A stretch of 64,000 bases of DNA, from NCBI GenBank assembly GCA_949130495.1, contig OX422216.1, forward strand, positions 365,452,605 to 365,516,604, written 5' to 3'. Made by a program: the position numbers and the translations under genes. Origin of the DNA: Sambucus nigra (Eukaryota; Streptophyta; Magnoliopsida; Dipsacales; Adoxaceae). Shown one piece after another: positions 35,439 to 45,108 of this stretch (the first letter of the stretch is position 1; every line of letters starts with the position of its first letter). The notes under the pieces are model-generated. The model had not been told where the DNA came from, did no database searches, and saw nothing but the letters and a program-made list of their open reading frames with translations.

Positions 35439-37296
35439 ATGAATGTTGGATTTAATGAACTTTCTCGAACTCCTATTTTTTATGGCACTAATTACACTTA
35501 TTGGAAGATGAGAATGATAAGTGCTTTAAAATCAATTGAAGAGCGTGTCCGGCTAGCAGTTGAGAAAGGTTGGACACCCCGTGTAACTATTGTAGGTGAG
35601 GTCACTAGTTTAAAGACTGCCGAGTCTTGGACCAAAACTGAACATAGACTTTCACAATATAATTCTAAGGGTCTGCACGTTATTTCTTCACATGTCACAC
35701 CCGAAGAATATAATAAAATTATGACTTGTGAAATATCAAAAGAGGCTTGGGATATTTTGGCACTCACTCACGAGGGTACTAGCACGGTTAGGGCATCGAA
35801 GCTTCAAAATCTCACTACACAGTTTGAGACCATTAGGATGTTAGAGAGTGAGACTTTTGATGAGTTTTATGCTAGGTTGTCCAATATTGTCAACTCGTCG
35901 TTTAACCTAGGTGATAAAATTCCTGACAATCGTGTCATTAAGAAAATCCTTAGGTTGTTGCCTAGTAGGTTTAATGCAAAAGTGACCATTTTAAACTCCT
36001 TGGGTAAGTTAGAGTCAACGAAACTAGAAGAGATTTTAGGTGACTTACAAACCTATGAAATCGACATGATTACCTCCAAGCAAGTGCCTAAGAAAGAAAA
36101 GGGTATTGCTTTGAAAACAATAAAGTAGTAAATTAAAGTTTTGGATTTCGATTCCAATTTTGAGGATGTCGCTTTGTTGGCAAAGAAATTTAAAAAATTT
36201 ATTAAGTTTCAAAAGCAATCGAAAGATGCCAAGAAATTTTTTAAAATTCAAAAACAACAAAGTAGATCCCACTAGGATAAGTTTGAGAAGCCTAAGAGAG
36301 ATGAGTCGGATAAATGTTTTGGGTGTGAGGGGTATGGTCACAAAGTTAAGGAGTGTCCCACTAGACTTAAGAAAGAGGGCAAACAACCCATTGTCTATAG
36401 TGTCAGCTTAAGTGATAGTGATTCGGAAGAGGGAGAGAGTTCCCCTATTGATCGTAACTTTGTTGTGCTTATGGCATGTCATGTGAGCGACGAATATTCT
36501 CATGTGCATGACACTTTCGAGGAAGTTTTGAGTGAATCCCATGTTAGTGGGGGTGAATAGAGTGACAAGGAGGAGATAGATGTGAAAGAGTTGCAAAATG
36601 CGTTTAATGAGTTATATACCGAAACTGTGAAGGTGAAAAGGCTAACTCAAAATCGTAAGCTAAGTTGAATGAGCGTGCCATAGAAAATAATGATAGTTTG
36701 ATTGAGGATATTAGGGCACGAGAGAATAAGTTTAGGGAGAAACTAGAGTTTGTGGAGAAAGAGAGAGAGATAATCTCCTTGGTTTGATGGAGTCTTTGAA
36801 AAATGAGATTTTAGCATTTAAGGAGTCTAGGCGTTTGCTCGAGTCTAGAATTCATGAGTTGGAGGAGAGATTGAGAGATTCGTCTAGAGTTAAGTTTGAT
36901 TTGAAGGCTAGGTCGGAGAAGTTAGATAAGATCCTAGGCACTGTCCAAATTAAGGGAGATAGGGGAGGTATAGGCTTTGATTAGAGAGTTGTTCCCATTC
37001 CTCTCGCACGTATGAGAAACACTTGGAAGGTTAGAAAAGTTCCACATATAGGTAATCATTACCACCATCGCTACACTTGCACGTTTTGTGGTAGAAAAGG
37101 TCGCCTTAGACGTTATTATTACGACCTTAGACAAGATCCTAGGAAGTTTAGGAATAAAGTTGCCCCGGTTCTTAAAACCCTAATGCATCGTTTTACACCT
37201 ACTTGGGTTAGAAAATTGAATTTAGTGGCTTTAGGAATTAAACTTCATGATTCTCGTTTGGTTGCACTTGATTCTTCCCATGCTAAATCTAAATGA
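35439..37296 (+). pseudogene. Copia D gag with two zinc knuckles and coiled coil (broken)
   Basis: Residues 1-229 (35439-36128) form a UBN2/Retrotran_gag_2 capsid: FYGTNYTYWKMRMISALKS near the N-terminus, SKEAWDILALTHEGTSTVR in the centre, and DNRVIKKILRLLPSRFNAKV near the end. The frame continues past two adjacent stops at 36126-36131, and past a third near 36273, to a CCHC knuckle (CFGC, GYGH, C; 36315-36356). After frame changes come a Glu/Arg-rich coiled coil (36784-36984) and a second knuckle-like segment (TCTFCGRKGRLRRYYYDL, about 37075) that lacks the last Cys. Protease is missing. The architecture matches the gag of copia E. Confidence 0.85.
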
Positions 37297-38791
37297 TGAT
37301 AGTGTTGCCTTGTTTGTCATATTCTAACGCATCTCCGGATTGTACTCCCTAGTCGCACCTTCTACACCTTGGAACTCCCAAAGGGCCTTCACAAAGCGGA
37401 TGACCTTATTGTGCAAGACTTTATCCTTGCAGTCCGAGATGGGCACATATTGCGTGAGAAATGTAACATTTTCCTCCAGATCGATATGGTTCCAATTAAT
37501 CACATCTTGAGGATCTAGTACATACTTCTTCAGCATAGATACGTGGAACACACAATGAACGTGGGGCGACTACGGAGGTATCACCAAGCAATACAATAAA
37601 TTTCCCATCCATTCTAAGATTCCAGAGGGACCAATATATCGAGGGGCAATCTTCCTCTTTTGGCCGAACTGCAGACTATTGGTTCTCACACTAACCTTCA
37701 ATAGCACATGATCTTCTACCTTAAACTCTAGATATCCATCAATTATCAGCATAATTCTTTTGTGGACTCTGAGTCGTCAAGAGTCTTTGGTGAGTTACCC
37801 CAATTTTATTGTTAATATCCCTAATCATGTTTGAGTTTGTGAGATGCTTCTCACCTACTTTAGCCCAACAAATTAGAGAGTGGCATGATCTCTGATAAGA
37901 TCTTCACAAGGACCCATACTTATGTTGGACTGATAACTGTTATTATAGGATATTCTGCCAAATGCATATTCTCCACCCAACTACCTTGGAAATCAAGTGC
38001 ACAAGCCCTCAACATATCTTATAAAATATGAATGGTCCGTTCAGACTTCCCATCTATCTCGAGTTGGTAAATTGTACTCATTTCAAATCAGTACCCAATT
38101 CCTGCTTAATCTTCCTTCAGAATCGAGATACAAACCGGGGATTCTTGTTCGAGACCGGGGCACCATGAATATGGATTATCTCTCAAACATAAAACCTTGC
38201 TAACTTAGCCATAATATTTGTAACCTTAATTAAAAAAAAGTCAGTTTACTTCATAAGTCGATCCACTCTAACCCAAACTGCATCGTGAGCACTTTCAGAC
38301 CGTCGTAAGGTTGTGACAAAGTCCATCATAATTTCCTACAACTTTCATTCTGCTATTGGTAGTGTTTGTAGTAGCCTTGTTGGCTTCTTGTGCTCTGCCT
38401 TCCACTGTTGATTAGTATACCACTTACCCACATACACTGGCACATATTTCTTTACACCAGAAAACTAGAAGTTTATACCTAAGTCTTTATACATTTTAGT
38501 GCCACCGGGATGTATGTTGAAGCGTGTGTTAAGGGACTCCGCCATCACCTCATCCTAAAGTTCATCCATGATTGAAAAAATCAACCATCCCTTATGTCAC
38601 ACACCACGTCCTTGTCCACAATAACAGTGTCAAACACCTCACCGCTTTGGATACAATCACAGTAATGTGTAAACTTGGGATCGTAAGATTGATCTTCGAA
38701 CACACTCTGTTGAATGAGTGGTTTAGATGCCACTCCCCAAAAATATGCCATGTCATAACCCTATAGGACACGCAATTTGAACTTCTGTAAC

Positions 38792-39797
38792 TGAGAGTGT
38801 ACTACAGTGAAATAATGCAACTTCACAAATAAATCCAATTTTAATTATGTGACAAACCATCCAGCTTTAATTAAATCCAAATTTTAGATAAACCCTAGCA
38901 CATGCATCTAGTTGATTTAAAATCATAAATCAATAAACATGCAAAGGAAACCAATTTCAAGAAAAATCCACGAAGGGCAAAACCTTTTATTTCACTATAA
39001 TTAAATCACAATTTACAATTACAATGAAATATCCAATAAGTTTACCTTAACAAACCTATATAGACGCATAGTTTAGAGCCGACGAAACCGCAGTCCAATC
39101 TTCAACAAAGATCCACAAGAAGTGAACCTCAATGACCTCAGTCTTCAGGTGTAGAGAGGCACTCCACAATGGTTGAACAATAACAAAGTACGTTCTTGGG
39201 TTCCAAAACAATTCACCTACACATTGGGATTTTTGTGAAAATAAAAAAAGGTTTAAAGTCCTAAATGAAGAAGCCAAAAGTGTTATACCAATTTGCACTA
39301 TTTGCGGGATGAAAAATGAAAAGAATTCTTAACAAAATATGCCTCGTTTAACGTGTATTTATACAAAACCTTAAGGTGGTAGGTTTCTCGAACGAGATTG
39401 AATCTCGCTTGAACGGTGACAGGTATTGCTCGAACGAACTTCGCGTGAGATGGCCTGTAGTTTGAACGGCATATGCTGTCACTCGAACATGCCTTTAAAT
39501 AAATATTTTTTCTTTTTTCTTTTCTTAGAAAAGGCTGCACTTAAAACTTCGAAAATTAATTTTGACGAAAAACCTCGCTCCAACACTTAGAAATTTTTTT
39601 ATGAAAGATATCCCAATATTCTAAGTGAGATGCTAAGGGATAAAAATATAACCTTTACCAAATTCATCTCACAGAGGCTTAATTGTTGAATAAACTTGAT
39701 ATTCGGGGCCGACTTGTTGCACATGTGATCTTGAACATTCTTCGAAAGGTGTAGCAGTATACGACACACTGATTGATAATACACTCATGTCCTTACA
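38792..39797 (-). mobile_element. Copia-type solo LTR inside gypsy C (1006 bp)
   Basis: On the plus strand it runs TGAGAGTGTAC...TCCTTACA, flanked by GTAAC (38787-38791) and TTAAC (39798-39802), a 5-bp target duplication with one change. Gypsy B, which lacks the insert, reads CTTCTGTAACTCG at the same place. Read on the minus strand it begins TGTAAGGACAT like the copia D LTR and has the same order of TTCGAACGA cluster then TATA (TTGTATAAATAC, about 39365). Solo LTRs arise by recombination between the two LTRs of an inserted element. Confidence 0.85.
39391..39497. promoter_or_regulatory. TTCGAACGA palindrome cluster 4
   Basis: Five variants are present: TCTCGAACGAGAT, TCGCTTGAACGG, TGCTCGAACGAAC, AGTTTGAACGGC and CACTCGAACATG. 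In the LTR orientation (minus) the TATA box follows about 20 bases downstream of the cluster. Confidence 0.8.
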
Positions 39798-41775
39798 TTA
39801 ACTCATTGAACATCTTCGCTCGGTAACACTTCATAGCTGCCAAAGTGAGACCAGACTTCCAACTAAGATCATCTTCCACCACATTGTCCTTTCCAGGATG
39901 ATACTCTAAGGAAAAGTCGTAGTCTTTCATTAACTCAATCCGTCTCTTCCAATGAAGATTTAAATCATGCCTAGTGAAAATATACCATAAGATCTTTTTA
40001 TTTGTATACAACTTAAACCATTCACCATGCAGGTAGTATCTCCAAATCTTTAGCGCAAATAACACTGCGAATAATTCCAAGTCATGGGTGGGGTAGTTCC
40101 TCTCATGCACCTTTAACTGGCGGGATGCATAAGTGACCACCTAAGCATTATGCATCACTACTGAGCCAAGCCCTAATTCAGAAGCATCATAGTACATGGT
40201 ATTAGCTTCATTGTGGAAGGTTAAAAATAGGCACTGAAGTCAACCTAACCTTTAACTTTTGAAAAGATGACTCATAATCTTTCGACCAGTTAAAACGAAC
40301 ATCATTTTACGTCAATAGAGTGAGAAGCAACGCAACCCTCGAGAAATCTTGCACGAACTACCAGTAGTAACCGACCAAACCTAGAAATATGCGCACCTTT
40401 GTAACAGTCTTCGACCTATTCAGACTCAGAATGGCCTCGACTTTAGATGTATCAATGGAAAAGACCTCACCGAAAACTACATAGCCAAGGAACATGACCT
40501 TGATCTTCGAAAACTCACACTTGCTAAATTTAGAGAATAATCGATTCTTCCTGAGCACTTGCAGTGTTGTACGAAGTTGCTCCTCATGGTCCACATTCGA
40601 AACCGAGCAGACCAAAATATCATTCACGAAGACTAGCACAAATCGATCTAAATACGGATGATATATATAGTTCATCAAATCCATTAACATAGTCGGGGCA
40701 TTTGTCAAGACGAAAGGCATTACTAGGAACTCATAATACCCATACCATGTTTAAAATACGATTTTAGGAATGTCTTCCTTGGTGACACGTAACTGATTGT
40801 AGCCAGACGAAAGGTTAATTTTCTAAAACCCTCCTGAACCACACAACTAGTCGAATAAATCATTGATATGGGGCATAGGGTACTTATTCTTCACATTCAC
40901 CTTGTTCAGCAGCCTATAATCGATACAAAGTCATAGGAAATTATCCTTCTTCTTAGCAAAGAGGATTGGAGCTTCCCAACGGGATACACTGGGACAAATG
41001 AAACCCTTACTGGTATACTTTTCCAATTGAACCCTCAACTCCTATGATTCATATGGAGTCATCTTATGAGGTGGTATAGAGATAGGCAAAATGCCCTGAT
41101 GCACCTCTATAGCAATGTCCACCTCTCGGTGGGAAGAAACAATAAGTCCACACTCTATCCCCACCTTCATGGTGAGAAAACACAATGAAGTCACAAGAGG
41201 AAAAGCCAGAATGGTTATAAATTATAAAAGATTAAATAAATAATTAGAATTTGATGGTTATTTTATCCCAAGAAAGGAAACTCTCGCACCACTTGATAAT
41301 CCAATAACATCCCATCAGGCTCCTATTACGCCACCATACTACTCAACCAACCGAAATACTGCTTCTTCTCTCGCATAGTAAAAACCTTGCAAGGATAACC
41401 CACATTCTAATCACTAGTGTCAAAACACGACAACCAATTTATATTGAGGATCACCTTGAACCCATCCATGTCCATGAGAATCAACTCATACTCCAGAACA
41501 TAATCTCTAGCCATAATCATGAAACTACGGCAGACCCTATCAAGAACTATACCACTGTCGATCGAAAGTCCAATGAAGATAGGAGGGTAAAACTGATCTA
41601 CCTTTAAACCCAAGCTAAATGATAAAGAACTCGAGATAAATGAATGACATGCACCTGAATCGAACAATGCCGTTACCCAAGTGCTGAATAATAAAATCAT
41701 ACCTTCCATAACCGATGGATCACTGAAAGGAGATGAAAATTGGGACATGGCATAAGCACACCCGGGGTGAACCTA

Positions 41776-42760
41776 CTACTCTGACCACTGGGCATCTGAC
41801 CTTGCCCACGGCTGTCTGACCCTGACTAGGATGTGAACTGTCCACACCATGCCCTGCTGGTGGATGATAATCGGATGGAAACCACTACGGATGGGTGGGA
41901 CCGTGTAATTGGAATTCCCTCTTAGTACATAATTAACAGTCTGCTGACTGCCCTGCAGGCTCCCAGAAGCTCTTTGCAGGCAGTCCCTCTTGAATTGTCC
42001 AGGGGAACCACACATAAAACAAGTGATTTCAGTAAGGGATATAGAGTTCTGATCACTGGTACACTTGGAAGAAGATAAACCAACAACTATAGAGGCCTTA
42101 AGCTTTGTAAAGAAGCCTCGATCACTAGTCTTGGACTTCTTACGGCCATTACCCTTGGACCCGCTGCTCTGCCTCTTCTTCTTAAGGATGGCGTTATATT
42201 CCTCTGCCTCAAGCTCAAGTTTAATGGATTTTTTAACTACAGCCCTAGAGTTTGATAGATCCAAACCAACCATAAATTTCCGGTCGCTAAGGTTTAGGCC
42301 CTTAGAAAATAACTTCTCCTTCTTAACCTCATCCTTCTGAACCGCATCCACACACTTAGAAAGACTCTCAAACTTGAATTAGTACTCGTTGAGGGACTTC
42401 TTTCCCTGGATCAAATGAAGGAACTCATCCTTCTAGGAATTTTTAAATGCCTAAGGGAAGCATCGATCCAAAAATGTAACCCTGAAACCTTCCTAGTCTA
42501 TGGTCTCCGTCACGCTAATTGAGTATACGCTCCGCTAGTGCTGAGCTTGCTCGGTAATAAGAAGGTCGCTATCTTGACCTTGTACCCAGCTGGCACGTCA
42601 AGGATGTCCATGAACCTGTGTCCTTATCTACCCCACTGAAGGTTAGTTGGTTCAGCCTCCTGAACTCCTTCAAGATAGAGGATGAAGTGGTTCTTTCAAC
42701 CGTCCCACTATGGTTGGTTATCTGCTACTGAGAGAAGGAGTCGGCAAACTGATACATCTC
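41776..42760 (-). pseudogene. Gypsy C gag (broken)
   Basis: The open part (42351-41776, 191 residues) covers the basic C-terminal half of gag: a Lys/Glu-rich segment (LELEAEEYNAILKKKRQ) and a knuckle ITCFMCGSPGQFKRDC, in which Gln replaces the zinc-binding His. A Gly/Ser/Gln-rich tail follows. The capsid half (about 42760-42360) is split by stops. The protein packages element RNA. The changed knuckle and the stops argue against function. Confidence 0.75.
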
Positions 42761-42874
42761 CTATTCCATGAGTTGACATCATTTTTCCCATATCCACTAG
42801 CAGCACCACGATGTCTAGTCATCTACTCAAGAAGGGAGAGTTTAGAATACTTCATCATACACGAGGATCCTAAT

Positions 42875-42886
42875 GCTCTTATACCA
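42875..42886 (-). other. Primer-binding site of gypsy C
   Basis: The plus strand reads GCTCTTATACCA, one change from the complement of the initiator-Met primer site, two bases before the LTR end. Confidence 0.85.
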
Positions 42887-42888
42887 TT

Positions 42889-43719
42889 TATAATGCCTCA
42901 ACCCTGATTTAGGATATTATTGGGTCAACCCACACTCGAGTCAAGCTGTAAGGGGGGAGAGGGAAGTTCAATTTTATTATTAAGAAAATTCTTGAATTTG
43001 CACCATTTTTTAAGGAACGAAATATAGTTTAGCATGTTTTAATTTATGAAATAAGTTATCATTTTAAGTAATTAAGTCAATTAATAAGATTTATCTAAAA
43101 AATTCCATTAAATCCAATTTTGTTAATAATAAGGGAAACAACTTATAAAATTCATGTATTATTACAACACATGGCCCAAGGCCTAAATAAAAGATTTTTA
43201 AAGTTCCATAAATTCAAATATCCATAAACACATTTTTTGAATGCCATGGTAGATCTCTAACGAGGATTCGTTCCCTCTGGGCCTGACAAATATCCTTGAC
43301 AACATCTTTACCAGAAGTACCTGAGGGATGGAGGTTTTTAACATAAAAAGTAGGGGTGAGAAAAGTGCTTAGCAAGGTGGAAAGTACTAAGCAATACATT
43401 TTTGTACGAAAATACTATACATATAACGTTTATTTTAACAATTTTGAAAATCTTATCATTTTGTGAGAATAAGTGCAACTACCATGTAGTGCAATCCGAG
43501 GTATGTGCTCATACCCACACTTAACCAATTTACTCCAACTTTTCACATAATTAGAATCGTCTTTATTCACTAGTCTCTATTTTTACTATTTCCTTAGGTT
43601 GTCATTCTTATATTTTCTAAGCACAACCTTATTCATTTTAATCTCCACTATTTCATTATTAACATCATATTATTCAAAGAATTTACTAATTTATCGCATA
43701 CTTTTACGGGCTCCACAAC
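42889..43719 (-). repeat. Partial 5' LTR of gypsy C
   Basis: It starts (plus strand) TATAATGCCTCAACCC, with the usual TG changed to TA, and is co-linear with the first about 760 bases of the gypsy B LTR. For example, GGGTCAACCCACACTCGAGTCAAG corresponds to 27168-27192. It breaks off at GGGCTCCACAAC, where the reverse Tat-like LTR starts. The remainder of the LTR was not found on the other side. Confidence 0.8.
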
Positions 43720-44571
43720 TGATGATACCATAATTAGTATCAACAGGTCAAAGTGGTGAATGAGCTCACACCACTACAATAATGGCAAAGATATAGAAAT
43801 ATAACAGTGGAGAGAGATATGAGGCAAATAGGAAGAACACCTGTATTTAAGTGGTTCGATCGGAGCATACGTCCACTGTACAGTGTGAATGGTTATTTTC
43901 ACTATAATAATGGCACTAATGGCCTGTAAATACAACACTCAAGATTTTCTCTCTCACTAAGCAATTTGACAGATTTCTGCTAGGGTTGTCAATAATAAAC
44001 GTTTTATAATGTAGAAGATGAAGTGTATTTATAGTGTCTTGGGGTGTAATGTACCCCCCAAGCATGTAATCGACATGTGAATGGGAAAATTCCCAATATT
44101 GAGTTGACACCAGTACACTACACTTGTAGCTAATCATGATGTAATATTCCCTCACATGAGGGGATAATCTTGTTGTAACAGACTTATCCACATTGGATTT
44201 GTCATCTTTGAACTATGTACTGCTCATAAAATAGATGTCGGCTGGAAGGTCTCGGTCTGGCCGAGTATGAGACTATTGACGTGAAGGGTTATATGCTGGC
44301 AATCATCAAGTGTGGTCTCGGTTGAATTCGTTAAGTCGAGACGTGCCATATAAGTATTTACTAGGTGTAGGACGAGATAAAGGACGAGACATGTCTTCGT
44401 TGATGAATTGCTTCTATGGGGTCTCACTCGTGAGAGGGCTGAGATTATGGATGACGAGGCCAACCTTAATCAATACGACTCTTGGTTACGACCTAAAAGA
44501 GGTCCTTCTGGAAGTCGGTTATGGATTCTAATGTCCCTCGTCCTATGACGAGGTCATACTTGGTCATATCA
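43720..44571 (-). repeat. LTR of the Tat-like family, reverse orientation (852 bp)
   Basis: The plus strand runs TGATGATACC...GGTCATATCA. Its complement is alignable with the LTR at 22835-23671 and has the same ends (TGATAT...ATCATCA), but without the 38-bp tandem repeats. No primer site follows, so it is a solo LTR or a truncated element. The flanking pentamers ACAAC and ATCAC agree at only three positions, so the target duplication is unproven. Confidence 0.8.
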
Positions 44572-45103
44572 ATCACCCCATCCCTTAGCCATTTATGTGA
44601 AGAGGTGGTTGAGGTATATGAGTTGGACCAGTCTTTGATGAAATGTTAAGAGAGACATGTGTCTCAGTTCTAATTGGGTAACGTCTGGCTCAAGTTGATT
44701 TAACGACTGAGCTCTTAGGGTCTTGTTCACTCAATGATGGGCTTTGAAACTCGTGCTTAATCATTATCAGGTTTAAAAATTATTTAAACCCCATTTCATC
44801 CACTTTTCTCAATACGCGAGCAATTGCCCTCTCTCTCTAAATTCTCCAATTTTCCAAAAAAAATGCCTTTGTTTCATTTTCAGGCGTTCTTCAACCATTA
44901 TTAGATTTTTTCCATCAAGATTCACTTCCAGGTAACCTCTTCCTCCTCCTCTATGTTTCTTTTCACTGATTTAGGTTAAATCCATGTTTGTTCATTTTTT
45001 TGACAGGCTTTTATACCTCCAGTGACCCCCACTGGTGGCCTTAGCTCCTGTTGGACGTGGCTTGTGGTGGGATTATGGTGGTCTTAGGGTTTGTTACTCG
45101 CTC
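44572..45103 (+). promoter_or_regulatory. 5' region of the Transposase_28-type pseudogene (promoter, leader intron)
   Basis: A TATA-like TTATTTAAACCCC lies at about 44785, followed by a CT-rich leader. CTTCCAG/GTAACCTC (donor, about 44932) and TTTTGACAG/GCTTT (acceptor, about 45007) would define a 76-base intron. The stretch ends at the target site of copia E and continues at 54919. That it belongs to the ORFs beyond the copia element is an inference from position and orientation. Confidence 0.45.
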
Positions 45104-45108
45104 CCTGG
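45104..45108 (+). other. Target site duplication of copia E, left copy
   Basis: CCTGG, identical to 54914-54918 on the other side of the element. The 5-bp length is normal for copia integrases. Confidence 0.95.

Larger units (their letters stand above)
34122..37321 (+). mobile_element. Ty1/copia element D, 3' truncated (LTR, primer site, gag)
   Basis: It consists of a 5' LTR (34122-35377), a primer site (35380-35393) and a gag region to about 37296. The sequence then stops at about 37321, where element C begins. No protease, integrase, RT or 3' LTR is present. Its left end sits exactly where homology of gypsy B to gypsy C is lost, so it inserted in, or recombined with, a gypsy element. The LTR terminus TGTAAGGACAT is shared with the solo LTR at 38792-39797. 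Confidence 0.8.
37324..41748 (-). pseudogene. Gypsy C pol (protease to chromodomain), broken
   Basis: Protease (41748-41407) keeps FDSGACHSFIS, a plausible DSG active site. RT (about 41140-40360) has MPFVLTNAPTMLMDLMNYIY, but its catalytic box reads FVNDILV, with Asn for the first Asp, so the enzyme is inactive. RNase H and the connection (40140-39803) show YPTHDLELFAVLFALKIWRY and FSLEYHPGKDNVVEDDLS. After the solo LTR, integrase remnants run from 38786 to about 37800, and the end (37551-37324) has NKVIRFVKALWEFQGVEGAT, matching the C-terminal chromodomain of chromoviruses. Many stops and shifts occur, and the solo LTR splits the gene. Confidence 0.85.
37322..43719 (-). mobile_element. Ty3/gypsy chromovirus-type element C, 3' LTR lost
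   Basis: Minus-strand order: partial 5' LTR (43719-42889), primer site (42886-42875), gag, protease, RT, RNase H, integrase, chromodomain-like end (37324). The region downstream of pol, with polypurine tract and 3' LTR, is replaced by copia D at about 37321. A copia-type solo LTR (38792-39797) interrupts the RNase H to integrase region. The 5' LTR is cut at 43719 by an LTR of the Tat-like family. It is the same family as element B. Confidence 0.9.

Noticed and set aside
39056..39784. Several minus-strand ORFs of 61-80 codons as small genes
   Set aside because: All lie inside the copia-type solo LTR 38792-39797, which is non-coding in related elements.
33460..42340. Plus-strand ORFs at 33460-33657 and 42065-42340 with similar Leu/Ser-rich products
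   Set aside because: They are antisense shadows of the Lys/Glu-rich gag segment in the two related gypsy copies.
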